35,642 nucleotides of DNA, taken from contig WTGB01000001.1 of the NCBI GenBank assembly GCA_011523735.1, positions 1-35,642 on the forward strand, written 5' to 3'. Under the pieces are notes generated by a model. That model had not been told where the DNA came from. It worked only from the letters and a program-made list of their open reading frames with translations, and ran no database searches. The position numbers were made by a program, and so were the translations under genes. Positions 7,599 to 15,740 of this stretch are shown one piece after another. The DNA comes from Chloroflexota bacterium (GTDB lineage: Bacteria > Chloroflexota > Anaerolineae > Aggregatilineales > Phototrophicaceae). Within the stretch, counting starts at the first letter, position 1, and each line of letters begins with the position of its first letter.

Positions 7599-9869
7599 AT
7601 GAAGGCAAAATCGCTTCTCCTGATGTTATTTTTCTGTTCGCTGGTCCTCAGCGCCTGCGAGTCTGCTCTGCTGCAGGAACCGCGAGTTCCGGTCGCGGCG
7701 ACGTCTGCCCCAGTCGTGCAGACCACAAGCAGCGACCCGGCCGAAGTGCTGCGGGAATTTGTAAGCGCCTGGAATAGCCAGGACTTTGAGAAGATGTATG
7801 GTTTGCTCGCTGAGCGCAGCCGCGAACTCTATCCACAGCGGAGCTTCATCGACAAGTATACGTTGGCGCACAGCGCCATCCGTTTTGGCGGCGTAGAGTT
7901 TTCACTCAATGCGCTGGAGTATCAGGGTAGAACGGCGATCCTCAAATATGATGTGACGATCGAGTCGCCGACATTCGGCTCAATCTTCGACCGCAACCGG
8001 ATTATGCGCATGGTTGATGAGGGCGGCAGGAAGATCGCCTGGTCGCCGATGGATATAATCAGTGGCATGTCTAGCCGAGCGCGCTTGGACGAGCGTACGG
8101 ATTTCCCGCAGCGAGCCAATATCTATGCCGAAGACGGCCGCCCGCTGGCGCAGCAGGACGCGCCCGTCTACAGCCTCTATGCGATCAAGCAGGATATGCC
8201 CAATGTCGACGACTGCCTCAACACGCTTGCCCTCGCGACTCGGCAGCAACTCAGCACGCTGCGGCGAATCTTTCTGGATTACTTGGGCGAGACCCTGTTC
8301 CATATTGCCGAGATTGACAGCGACCAGTATGAGACGCATCGGCAGGCGCTGGCGGCGGACTGTAACATCCGCCTTATCGATGGACCTCTCAACAAGGTGC
8401 GCTCGTATCGATCGCGCAGCTATTACGGGCATGGCATCGCCACGCATGTTATCGGCTTTATCGGCGCGGTGCCAGCCGATGAACTCGAACGTTGGGAGGC
8501 GCGCGGGTACTCCGCCGGCGACTTGATCGGCAGAGCCGGCATTGAACTCGCCTACGAAGACACGCTGGCGGGCAAGCCAGAGCGCTACCTGCTCATTGTA
8601 GAAGGCGGCAGCACAGTCATTCGCGAACTTGCCGGCGCAGTCGGTCAAGCGCCGCGCCCGGTGACTTTGACCATCAACCGAGACTTGCAAGCGGCCATGG
8701 CGCAGGCTATATCGGACGCGGTGAATTACGCCAGCCCCAATTGGGGCGGCATCACGACTGGCGGCGCGTTGGTTGCTTTGGATGTGAACAGCGGGGAGAT
8801 CCTGGCGCTGGCAAGTTATCCCAGCTTCGATCCGCGCATATTCAGCCGGGACACTGAATACAATGTGCTGGGCGCGATCACGCGTCTCAACGCCGATCTG
8901 CGCAATCCCTTTATCAATAAGGCGCTGGCCGAGCAATATACACCGGGCTCGGTTTACAAAATCGTGACGGCTCTGGCAGCGGCATCGGAAGGGATTTGGT
9001 CCCGCGATGACAGGTTCGATTGCGGTTATTACTGGTATGGGAGCGCCTATGGCGACTCCGAACCGACGCGGACCGACTGGCGCCTGCTGGAAACGCCGCC
9101 GAAAGACCCCGCCGGTTCTGTCACCATGGCGGAAGCGCTGGCGGCATCTTGCAATCCTTTCTTCTATGAAATAGGCGCGCGGATGTATCAAGCGCGATCG
9201 GATATGCAGACCGATTACGCTGACCTGCTCGGCTTCGGCAAGCAGACGGGGATACGAAGGCTGGGCATAGAGGCTTCTGGCGATGTCGCGCCGCCGGGCG
9301 AGATCGCAGCCGCCATCAACAATGCCATCGGGCAAGGCAATGTGACGGTCACTGTCATACAGATGGCGCAGATGACCGCGGCTATCGCCAACGGGGGCAC
9401 GATCTGGCAGCCCTATGTCGTGCAGCATATCGGCACGGAAGGCGAGCCGGACTACAGCGTGGAGAACAAGCCGGCAGTGGTTGCCGAACTGGACCTGGAT
9501 GCGGAAACCTTGGACATTGTGCGCGAAGGCATGTGCAAGGTCACGACTGTCGAAGATCTCGGCACCGCCTGGTTCGTATTTGACGACGCGCCTTACACCA
9601 TCTGCGGCAAGACGGGCACAGCGGAGACAGCCGGCAACCCGCATGCCTGGTTCGTAGCTTATTATCCGCGGGAAAACCCGCAGATCGCCTTCGCCGGCGT
9701 GATGGCGCATTCACGAGAAGGCTCGGAAGTAGTGGCGCCGATGATCCGGCGCATCCTGGACGATTATCTTGGCGAGGAGCGCAAAGCCTTCCCCGAGTGG
9801 TGGCAGACTCCCTATATTCCGGTCAAAACGCGGCAGCAGGCGCTGGCGGAACTGGCGGAGGAGAATTAG
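7599..9869 (+). CDS. Lipoprotein penicillin-binding protein, PBP2-like transpeptidase
   Basis: This class B PBP cross-links peptidoglycan outside the membrane. The 756 residues start with a lipoprotein signal (lipobox LSAC, lipidated C20), unlike the usual uncleaved anchor of class B PBPs. Next come an NTF2-like domain of the MecA-N type (about 48-150), a PBP dimerisation domain (about 165-345) and the transpeptidase domain. The active-site motifs are complete: S451-V-Y-K454 (acylated serine), S517-C-N519 and K671-T-G-T. The NTF2-like domain and lipobox recall PBP3/PBP2a-type proteins of Gram-positives. The stop codon overlaps the convergent 3D-protein gene by four bases. Beta-lactam sensitivity cannot be judged from sequence. 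Confidence 0.92.
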   Translation: MKAKSLLLMLFFCSLVLSACESALLQEPRVPVAATSAPVVQTTSSDPAEVLREFVSAWNSQDFEKMYGLLAERSRELYPQRSFIDKYTLAHSAIRFGGVEFSLNALEYQGRTAILKYDVTIESPTFGSIFDRNRIMRMVDEGGRKIAWSPMDIISGMSSRARLDERTDFPQRANIYAEDGRPLAQQDAPVYSLYAIKQDMPNVDDCLNTLALATRQQLSTLRRIFLDYLGETLFHIAEIDSDQYETHRQALAADCNIRLIDGPLNKVRSYRSRSYYGHGIATHVIGFIGAVPADELERWEARGYSAGDLIGRAGIELAYEDTLAGKPERYLLIVEGGSTVIRELAGAVGQAPRPVTLTINRDLQAAMAQAISDAVNYASPNWGGITTGGALVALDVNSGEILALASYPSFDPRIFSRDTEYNVLGAITRLNADLRNPFINKALAEQYTPGSVYKIVTALAAASEGIWSRDDRFDCGYYWYGSAYGDSEPTRTDWRLLETPPKDPAGSVTMAEALAASCNPFFYEIGARMYQARSDMQTDYADLLGFGKQTGIRRLGIEASGDVAPPGEIAAAINNAIGQGNVTVTVIQMAQMTAAIANGGTIWQPYVVQHIGTEGEPDYSVENKPAVVAELDLDAETLDIVREGMCKVTTVEDLGTAWFVFDDAPYTICGKTGTAETAGNPHAWFVAYYPRENPQIAFAGVMAHSREGSEVVAPMIRRILDDYLGEERKAFPEWWQTPYIPVKTRQQALAELAEEN

Positions 9870-11422
9870 CGGCAGTTGCCGGGCCAATTGCTGTTGGGCG
9901 TCCAGGCCGGCAGCCGATATGGCAGCTTGGCCGGGGGGGACCCCAGCAGATACACCCAGACGTACGCGCGCCAATTCTTGAATCCGTCGTTATCACCGTA
10001 GCCGAGATCGATCCAGTAATCGGTTCCGCTGGGTCCGCCACCGGTATCGCGAACTGTGCCCAAGCCATATCCCGGCACATAGAGTTCTGTATAGTAAGGA
10101 ATGATGTTTGGCTTGGCGGCAATGATGCCCTTGGCGAGATCGGCGCCGGTCGAGGTATTGAGGTTGCCGCCGTTCGACTCAGGATTATAACTCGTGACAT
10201 AAACGCAGAGCCGTCGCCAATACGGCCGCGGACCCTCAGGGGTTTGCACCGTGCCCAGCGGGACGGCGTTGGTGCCGTAAGCGATGATGCGATTGACCGG
10301 CGCCTCAACTTCGATCGTTTCAATGTGGGCGCGGCTGACTTCGATCCCGTTCTCATAGCGAACGCGGTAATGTATCTCGCGCTTGCCATCGTGCCCCGGC
10401 TGAACCACCGCCCGCTCATCGAGATTCAGATTAGCGTCGGGCCGATACTGCGCGGTATGTTTGATGATCTCGCTTTCCGTCACAAGCTCTTCAGTGACGC
10501 GCAGGATCGCGATCCGCATGCCTTCCGTGACGGCAGTATCCCCTGGCGGATTCACATAATCCAAACCAAAAAGCGGCGCGTTGAGTTCAGTGAGGACATC
10601 CGCCACGGTCTCAGCATTGGTCCGGGCATCGATGTCCACGCCATCCACCTGCAAAACGACCGGGATAGCGCGCTGGATGCGAATCGTCAAAGAGCCTGTG
10701 ATGACGCTCTCGAGCGACGGTGACACGTCGTCGGTCAAATAAAGCATGATGCCGGCCTCGAAGAGGGCGTCGCCGACCGTTTCGGCGGTTGTTACGATCG
10801 TTGACCGCTCGCCATCGTCCAAGATGGTCAAGCTGGTCCCGCGCCGAATTTTGATGTGCAGCGCCGGTACAGTCCAAGCGGGCAGCGCCTCGAAATGAGC
10901 CAGCGCGCCATTCACCCAGATTTTGTCGGCGTCGCTGACTGCGATGCCCGCTTCTTTCAAGATGGCCAGCGGGTTTTGCAGCGTCGTGTTCAGCTCGCGC
11001 GCGCTTCCATCTTCCGTTATCGTGACCGCGCGCTTCCGCAAGATCCTGACGACCATACCCTCGCTCAGGCCTTCGCTCGCCGCTGGCGACAGCAACTCCG
11101 CCGCCGGCAAGTCAATGCCTTGTTCAGCCAGCAACTCGCCCACTGTAGCAGCAGTGGTCGTCACCTGACGCAGCGCCCCGCCGTGGTAGAGGCTGACCGC
11201 CAAGCTTTCGCTTGGCGCAAAAACAGAAGTTGTGGGAATCGCGCGTACGAATAGCGCGAGCGTAATCACCAGCGTGCACGAGGTAAAAGCGATGAGCAAG
11301 CTCAATAGCCAGCGACCGCGCTCCAGCAGCCAATGCGGACCAGTGGCGGACCGGGGTGTTGCTGGTCGCCTGGAGGGCGCAAGGGAGCGGGTGTCTGCGT
11401 CTGTCGGCGAATTGCTGCTCAT
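9866..11422 (-). CDS. DUF348/G5/3D-domain cell-wall protein (YabE-like)
   Basis: This membrane-anchored envelope protein of about 518 residues probably acts on peptidoglycan. One transmembrane segment (about 36-58) is followed by three tandem DUF348 ubiquitin-like modules (about 75-295; each has the TVGELL/TVGDAL/TVADVL helix near its start), a G5 domain (about 300-380) and a C-terminal 3D domain. The 3D domain is recognised by IIPYYTELYVPGYGLGTVRD, DTGGGPSGTDYWIDLGY and WRAYVWVYLL, with the Asp residues that in MltA/RpfB/YabE relatives sit in the lytic-transglycosylase-like active site. RpfB and YabE relatives cleave or remodel peptidoglycan during growth or resuscitation. A GTG lies directly before the ATG at 11422 and either could be used. 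It is divergent from the metal-uptake operon. Confidence 0.88.
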   Translation of the reverse strand: MSSNSPTDADTRSLAPSRRPATPRSATGPHWLLERGRWLLSLLIAFTSCTLVITLALFVRAIPTTSVFAPSESLAVSLYHGGALRQVTTTAATVGELLAEQGIDLPAAELLSPAASEGLSEGMVVRILRKRAVTITEDGSARELNTTLQNPLAILKEAGIAVSDADKIWVNGALAHFEALPAWTVPALHIKIRRGTSLTILDDGERSTIVTTAETVGDALFEAGIMLYLTDDVSPSLESVITGSLTIRIQRAIPVVLQVDGVDIDARTNAETVADVLTELNAPLFGLDYVNPPGDTAVTEGMRIAILRVTEELVTESEIIKHTAQYRPDANLNLDERAVVQPGHDGKREIHYRVRYENGIEVSRAHIETIEVEAPVNRIIAYGTNAVPLGTVQTPEGPRPYWRRLCVYVTSYNPESNGGNLNTSTGADLAKGIIAAKPNIIPYYTELYVPGYGLGTVRDTGGGPSGTDYWIDLGYGDNDGFKNWRAYVWVYLLGSPPAKLPYRLPAWTPNSNWPGNCR

Positions 11423-11474
11423 CACTTGTAATATTCCCGCGTATACGCCTGCCGATTGCCTTTATAGTAAGCTA

Positions 11475-11487
11475 TTGCGTAACGCAA
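11475..11487. promoter_or_regulatory. 13-bp palindrome in divergent intergenic region
   Basis: TTGCGT-A-ACGCAA is a perfect inverted repeat between the 3D-protein gene (minus) and the metal-uptake operon (plus). It lies about 50 bases before the 3D-protein start, a position suited to a regulator of that gene. A TATAAT on the minus strand lies nearby at 11503-11498. The binding protein is unknown. Confidence 0.35.
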
Positions 11488-11528
11488 GTGCCACACGATT
11501 ATATCCGATTGAATCCCCTCAAAAAGGG

Positions 11529-11557
11529 TTTACGAATCGGTCACAACATGCTAGTAT
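11529..11557 (+). promoter_or_regulatory. Promoter of the metal-uptake operon
   Basis: TTTACG (11529-11534) and TAGTAT (11552-11557) are separated by exactly 17 bases, each matching the sigma-70 consensus at four of six positions. Transcription would start near 11564, inside the palindrome at 11555-11575, so a repressor bound there would block initiation. The ATG is at 11596. Confidence 0.5.
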
Positions 11558-11575
11558 TGAGACTTAGTATCAATA
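11555..11575. promoter_or_regulatory. 21-bp operator-like palindrome (metal regulator site)
   Basis: TATTGA and TCAATA flank a nine-base core, GACTTAGTA. Over the whole 21 bp, nine of ten symmetric base pairs match; only the G/A pair at 11563-11567's flank (positions 11561 and 11569) breaks the symmetry. The site overlaps the end of the -10 box and the expected transcription start of the zinc/manganese importer operon. Zur, Fur and MntR/DtxR repressors use sites of about this size and place. Which family binds here is inference only. Confidence 0.5.
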
Positions 11576-11595
11576 AGAGTGAAGGATAGACAAAA

Positions 11596-12981
11596 ATGCA
11601 GCAGAGAATCACCCTGATGTTTTGCGTGCTGGCGGCACTTTTGCTGCCAAATATCAGCGCGGTCACGCAGGAAGACAAACTCGAAGTGATCGCTTCCTAC
11701 AGTATCCTGGCGGATGTCGTCCACAATATCGCGGGCGATCGCGTCAACCTCAGGACGCTGATTCCGGTCGGCGCCGACCCGCACACTTTTCAACCGAGCC
11801 CGCGCGAGCTGACGGCGCTGGCGGAAGCTGATCTCATCTTCGTCAATGGCGCTGGCATTGAAGAAGCCTTGCTCGATGTGATCAAAGGCGCGGCGGAAGA
11901 CAGTCCGATCGTGGAAATCTCGGCTTGCGTCGAAATCATTCCCATTGGCGCTTCCGGGCACATGCATGACGACCACGAAGATGAGCACGCTCACGAAGAC
12001 GATGACCATGCCCACGAAGATGAAGATGAGCATGGGCATGAGGACGATGACGAGCATGGACACGATGACGAAGACGAGCACGCTCACGAAGACGATGACC
12101 ATGCCCATGAAGACGAAGATGACCATGCCCACGAAGATGAAGACGAGCATGGACACGATGACGATGACGAGCATGCGCACGATGACGATGACGAGCATGC
12201 GCACGATGACGAGCATGCGCACGATGACGAAGACGAGCATGGACATGAAGACGAAGATGAGCATGGGCATGAGCACGGAGACATGGAAAGCCATTGCGAT
12301 GAGCATGACGCTGAATTCGTCCAGATCATGGGCAACGAGGACGCACACCAACATGGACCCGTCTTGGGTCGCCTGGAAGATATCGACTGCGGCGGCGGAC
12401 ATGATCATGAAGCAGACGCGCACGAGCACGCGCATGAAGAAGGCGACTGCGATCCGCATGTTTGGATGGACTCACACAATGTGATCTATTGGTCGCTGAT
12501 GGCGCGCGATGTCTTGAGCGAGCTGGATCCGGATCATGCCGACGATTATGCTGCGGCCGCCGCCGACTACATCAGCGAGCTGGTCGCGCTGGAGAACAAT
12601 TTCATCCTGCCGCTTTTGGAGTCGCTGCCGGTCGACAAGCGCGTCTTGATCACCAGCCACGATTCACTGGGCTATCTGGCGCATGCCTACGATTTTGTCA
12701 TCGTTAGTACCGTGATTCCCGGCGGCGGAACGCAGATTGAACCCAGCGCTCGCGATGTGGCTGTCCTGATCGACCTGGTCAAGGATGCGAGTGTGGCGGC
12801 CATCTTCGGCGAGACGACCGTCAACACAGCAGTTGTGGAGACCATCGCCGCGGAAACGGGCGCGGAATTGGCCATCATCTACAGCGGCACGCTGACCGAG
12901 GGAGAACCTGCGGGTACGTATTTGGATTACATGCGCTACAATCTGCGCACGATCGTGGAAGCGCTGGGCGCTGGCGGCTGA
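11596..12981 (+). CDS. Zinc/manganese ABC transporter substrate-binding protein with His-rich insert
   Basis: This ZnuA/TroA-type (cluster A-I) metal-binding protein delivers a divalent cation to the importer encoded next. A signal peptide is at about 1-23. Ligand motifs are DPHTFQPSP near 58, DPHVWMDSHN near 290 and SHDSLGYLAHAY near 352: three His as in ZnuA/TroA, where PsaA-type Mn proteins have Glu at the third site. The usual fourth-site Asp (YSDSL) reads YSGTL. Between ligands one and two lies a huge insert (about 122-237, then 268-288) of roughly 13 units of the form H(A/G)H(D/E) plus acids, with about 32 His. Such loops in ZnuA collect zinc. The length (461) is well above the usual 300-330 because of it. 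AAGGA precedes the ATG by nine bases. Confidence 0.92.
   Translation: MQQRITLMFCVLAALLLPNISAVTQEDKLEVIASYSILADVVHNIAGDRVNLRTLIPVGADPHTFQPSPRELTALAEADLIFVNGAGIEEALLDVIKGAAEDSPIVEISACVEIIPIGASGHMHDDHEDEHAHEDDDHAHEDEDEHGHEDDDEHGHDDEDEHAHEDDDHAHEDEDDHAHEDEDEHGHDDDDEHAHDDDDEHAHDDEHAHDDEDEHGHEDEDEHGHEHGDMESHCDEHDAEFVQIMGNEDAHQHGPVLGRLEDIDCGGGHDHEADAHEHAHEEGDCDPHVWMDSHNVIYWSLMARDVLSELDPDHADDYAAAAADYISELVALENNFILPLLESLPVDKRVLITSHDSLGYLAHAYDFVIVSTVIPGGGTQIEPSARDVAVLIDLVKDASVAAIFGETTVNTAVVETIAAETGAELAIIYSGTLTEGEPAGTYLDYMRYNLRTIVEALGAGG
11958..12309 (+). repeat. Tandem His/Asp/Glu-coding repeat inside the metal-binding gene
   Basis: The DNA consists of degenerate 18-24 bp units built from GAC/GAT/GAA/GAG and CAC/CAT codons with one GCC/GCG/GGC/GGA, repeated about 13 times without frame loss. 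Closely spaced near-identical stretches (for example around 12155-12235) show recent slippage or unequal exchange, so the copy number is likely to vary among strains and to be hard to assemble from short reads. Confidence 0.8.
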
Positions 12982-13016
12982 TAGCGGCTCTGTACCCGGA
13001 TTGAGGCTGGCTGGCA

Positions 13017-13817
13017 ATGACCATATACAAGCGACGCAACATCGATCCCAGCCAGCCAGCCCTGCTGGTGGAGCATCTTTCGACCGGTTACCCGGGCAAT
13101 CGCTATGCCTTGTCGGATATCAGCTTCACCATAAATGCCGGCGAGCGCGTGGCGGTCATCGGACCGAACGGGGCCGGCAAGAGCACGCTATTCAAAGCGA
13201 TCGTCGGCTTGCTGCAATTCACACATGGGCATATTTCGATTTACGGCGCGGATTGCTATAGCAGCCACATCTATGTCGGCTATGTCCCGCAGCAAAGCGA
13301 AATCGACTGGTCTTTCCCGGTGTCGGTATACGATGTGGTGATGATGGGACGCAACCGGCATATCGGTTGGTTCCGCTGGCCCGGCAAAAGCGACCGCGCT
13401 ATCGTAAACGATATTTTGGACCACCTGAGCCTGGCTGATTTGGCGAAACGACAAATCAGCGAGTTGAGCGGCGGGCAGCGCCGGCGCGTCTTCATCGCGC
13501 GCGCACTGGCGCAAGACGCCCGTGTGCTGCTGTTGGATGAACCCTTCAGCGGCGTCGACCAGCATGCGGAGGGTGAGATTGTCGAGGCGCTGGAAATCCT
13601 GACCCGGCGCCGCATCACCATCCTGCTCTCGACGCATCACCTGGAGAAGGCCGCCCTGCACTTTGACAAGGTGATGGTCCTGAACGGAGAGCTGCTAGCA
13701 TACGGGCCGCCGGCGGATGCGCTGACACCGCAGAGACTGCGCGACGCCTTTGGACCGGCGATGCCGATCTTCCTTCATGACCATGACTTGCCGCTATACC
13801 GGCAAAGCGAAGCTTGA
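13017..13817 (+). CDS. Metal ABC transporter ATP-binding protein (ZnuC/TroB-like)
   Basis: This is the cytosolic ATPase that powers the zinc/manganese importer. The 266 residues carry Walker A GPNGAGKST (49-57), the Q-loop around YVPQQSEIDWSFPVSV, the ABC signature LSGGQ (150-154), Walker B LLLDEP (171-176) and the H-loop STHHLE. The VPQQxxIDWxFPVSVxDVVMMGR segment is typical of the manganese/zinc subfamily. The gene lies 35 bases after the binding-protein gene and 9 bases before the permease gene, so one operon is very likely. The family does not tell zinc from manganese with certainty; the binding protein's three His favour zinc. Confidence 0.93.
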   Translation: MTIYKRRNIDPSQPALLVEHLSTGYPGNRYALSDISFTINAGERVAVIGPNGAGKSTLFKAIVGLLQFTHGHISIYGADCYSSHIYVGYVPQQSEIDWSFPVSVYDVVMMGRNRHIGWFRWPGKSDRAIVNDILDHLSLADLAKRQISELSGGQRRRVFIARALAQDARVLLLDEPFSGVDQHAEGEIVEALEILTRRRITILLSTHHLEKAALHFDKVMVLNGELLAYGPPADALTPQRLRDAFGPAMPIFLHDHDLPLYRQSEA

Positions 13818-13826
13818 ATATAAAAA

Positions 13827-14681
13827 ATGGATATTGGCAATTTTCTATCCGAGCCGCTCAGCTACGTTTTCATCCAGCGTGGTATGCTGGCGCTGGTGAT
13901 CGTTGGCGGGATCAACGCGGTAGTGGGCTGCTTTGTCGTGGCGCGGGGCATGGCGTTTTTCGGCGACGCCCTGTCGCATGCCATTCTGCCCGGCGTCGCC
14001 CTGTCTTACACCGCTAGCGGCAGCTATGTCGCCAGTAATCTATTTCTCGGCGGCTTGGGCGCGGGTATCGTGTCGGCTTTAGTCATCGCCTGGCTGACGC
14101 GCAACCAGGAGCTCAAGGAAGACAGCGCCATCGCCATCGTCTTCGTGACCATGTTCGCGCTTGGCATCGCCATCATCAGCACGCAGTCCAGCTATGCTGT
14201 CGATCTCACGCATATCCTCTTCGGCAGCATCAACGGCATCAGCCAGGATGATCTGCTCACGATGTCGGCTTTGGCGGCGATCGTGCTGCTGGTGATTTTG
14301 CTGCTATACAAGGAGTTCCTCCTCGTCAGCTTTGATCTGAGCCTGGCGCACAGCTTAAAGCTGCCAGTGCAGCTCTTGAAGATCTTGCTTCTCGTTTTGA
14401 TCGCCGTCACCATCGTGGCGAGTTTGCAGGCGGTCGGCATAGCGCTGATGCTGGCGCTGCTGATCACGCCGGCGGCAACCGCGCGACTGCTGGTCAAGCG
14501 GCTGCACCACATGATCGTCATCGCCTGCCTGCTCGGTATTCTCAGTGGTATCGTCGGCTTTTACGCTTCCTATTACCTCGATATTCCCTCGGGCGCCTGC
14601 ATCGTGCTGACGCTCAGCGCGATCTTTGGCTTTGTCATCTTGCTGCAATCTGGCAAGAGGCTGCTGGACGAACGCAAATAA
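13827..14681 (+). CDS. Metal ABC transporter permease (ZnuB/TroC-like)
   Basis: This inner-membrane channel of the ABC-3 family has 284 residues and about eight hydrophobic helices. Recognisable family segments are VVARGMAFFGDALSHAILPGVAL (about 40-62), FGSINGISQDDL in the cytosolic coupling region, and VGIALMLALLITPAATARLL near residue 200-220. The start is nine bases after the ATPase gene, which fits translational coupling. It completes a binding protein-ATPase-permease operon. No outer-membrane component or metallochaperone gene is attached. Confidence 0.93.
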   Translation: MDIGNFLSEPLSYVFIQRGMLALVIVGGINAVVGCFVVARGMAFFGDALSHAILPGVALSYTASGSYVASNLFLGGLGAGIVSALVIAWLTRNQELKEDSAIAIVFVTMFALGIAIISTQSSYAVDLTHILFGSINGISQDDLLTMSALAAIVLLVILLLYKEFLLVSFDLSLAHSLKLPVQLLKILLLVLIAVTIVASLQAVGIALMLALLITPAATARLLVKRLHHMIVIACLLGILSGIVGFYASYYLDIPSGACIVLTLSAIFGFVILLQSGKRLLDERK

Positions 14682-14696
14682 CTCTCGCGCCAATCT

Positions 14697-14726
14697 TTGA
14701 CGCCGCCAAGCAAATTGCGCTACACT
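14697..14726 (+). promoter_or_regulatory. Promoter of the SRPBCC gene
   Basis: TTGACG (five of six matches to the -35 consensus) and TACACT (four of six) are separated by 18 bases. The start codon at 14809 lies about 75 bases after the expected transcription start and has AGAGGAG in front of it. Confidence 0.5.
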
Positions 14727-14808
14727 TTCTGTCCGTGGGCGGGGATTGATCTTTCATCGCTCGTTTCGGCTCAGGGCAAGATAGGGTTTATGCAAGAGGA
14801 GATTAGCG

Positions 14809-15243
14809 ATGCGCTACCAGACGGAAATGATCATCAATTTGCCGCGAGAGCGCGTGATTGAACTCTTTGACAGCTTCGAGAATCTCAAGAAGTGGCAAGA
14901 AGGCTTGATCAGTCACGATCACATCAGCGGCGTGCCGGGCGAGCCAGGCGCCAAAACCAAGCTGCTATACCAGATGGGCAGCCGGCGCACGGAAATGATC
15001 GAGACAATAACGGTACGGAACCTGCCCGATGAGTTTTCCGGCACCTATGACGCCAAAGGGGTTCACAACATCGTGCGGAATTTCTTCTACGATGAGGGCG
15101 ATACCACCCGCTGGGTGCTCGATTCCGACTTTCAATTCCACGGATATATGCGGATCATGTCGATCTTCATGCCGAGCAGCATGTTCAAAAAGCAGACGCG
15201 ACAGACGATGGAAGCTTTCAAGGAGTTCGCCGAAAGCGCCTGA
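14809..15243 (+). CDS. SRPBCC-family (START-like) protein
   Basis: The 144-residue protein starts with MRYQTEMIINLPRERVIELFDSFENLKKWQEGL, the pattern of a polyketide-cyclase/START-like helix-grip fold: a first strand, two short helices and then strands that alternate hydrophobic and charged residues. A C-terminal long helix (KKQTRQTMEAFKEFAES) closes the hydrophobic cavity. Members bind lipids, polyketides or hormones, and many are of unknown role. No catalytic residues can be assigned. It has its own promoter and a strong ribosome site, and it ends one base from the convergent DinB gene. Fold assignment is fairly sure; function is open. Confidence 0.8.
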   Translation: MRYQTEMIINLPRERVIELFDSFENLKKWQEGLISHDHISGVPGEPGAKTKLLYQMGSRRTEMIETITVRNLPDEFSGTYDAKGVHNIVRNFFYDEGDTTRWVLDSDFQFHGYMRIMSIFMPSSMFKKQTRQTMEAFKEFAESA

Positions 15244-15244
15244 A

Positions 15245-15706
15245 CTAGCGCCTGTCCAACAATTGACGTGTCATCCCGGTGTGGCCCAGGTGCTCCGCTG
15301 TGTGATCCAGCCCGCGCAGCAGCGCCCAACCGCGAGAGAATCGCTGTGGGGGCCAATGGCGATAGCGGCTCACGTCCACAATTTCATCGAGCCGGCTTGC
15401 TGATTGCCCCGCAAAAGCTTCCTTGCAAAAGGCGACATTCGCCTCAAAGCGTTTGATGAGCTGGCTAAGCTCATAACCGGCCGCGCGAAACTCCGCCGGA
15501 CGATCCCGCGTGATCATGTCGTCAACTACCGCCCCGAACCAAAAGCGCTCGGCCGCGGTCACATGCACCGCCAGGACGCAGAGCGAGTTCATATCGGGAC
15601 CCGGCGACCAGTCGAGTTCTTCGGTCGTCAAGCCATCCATGTACTGCAAATACTCGGCGTGCAGCCATTCCAGGCGTTCGAGCGCGATAGCGAAAATCGG
15701 CTCCAT
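15245..15706 (-). CDS. DinB-family metal-binding four-helix protein
   Basis: The 153-residue product is a four-helix bundle of the DinB/YfiT superfamily, whose members bind a divalent metal through three His and include thiol transferases and many uncharacterised proteins. Candidate ligands are H48 (AVHVTAAERFWF), H135 and H139 (DHTAEHLGHTG), with the usual spacing. A GTG nine bases further upstream is in frame but too close to the AGGAG site, so the ATG at 15706 is the likely start. The gene is tail to tail with the SRPBCC gene and downstream of rsfS. The substrate is unknown. Confidence 0.8.
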   Translation of the reverse strand: MEPIFAIALERLEWLHAEYLQYMDGLTTEELDWSPGPDMNSLCVLAVHVTAAERFWFGAVVDDMITRDRPAEFRAAGYELSQLIKRFEANVAFCKEAFAGQSASRLDEIVDVSRYRHWPPQRFSRGWALLRGLDHTAEHLGHTGMTRQLLDRR

Positions 15707-15740
15707 TGAAGTCACTCCTGTTACTCTTCTGGGGTTGTTC

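Noticed and set aside
7980..9710. 576-residue minus-strand open frame
   Set aside because: It is antisense to the penicillin-binding protein, whose motifs are complete on the plus strand; its composition (Arg/His/Ala-rich) is typical of GC-rich shadow frames.
11958..12309. Possible CRISPR or VNTR array
   Set aside because: The repeats have no unique spacers and are translated in frame as His/acid units, so this is a coding tandem repeat.
11551..12459. 302-residue minus-strand open frame rich in Met/Val/Ile/Phe
   Set aside because: It is the antisense of the His/Asp/Glu repeat in the zinc-binding protein gene; GAC/CAC codons read backward give Val/Met-rich hydrophobic residues. No ribosome site or family match.
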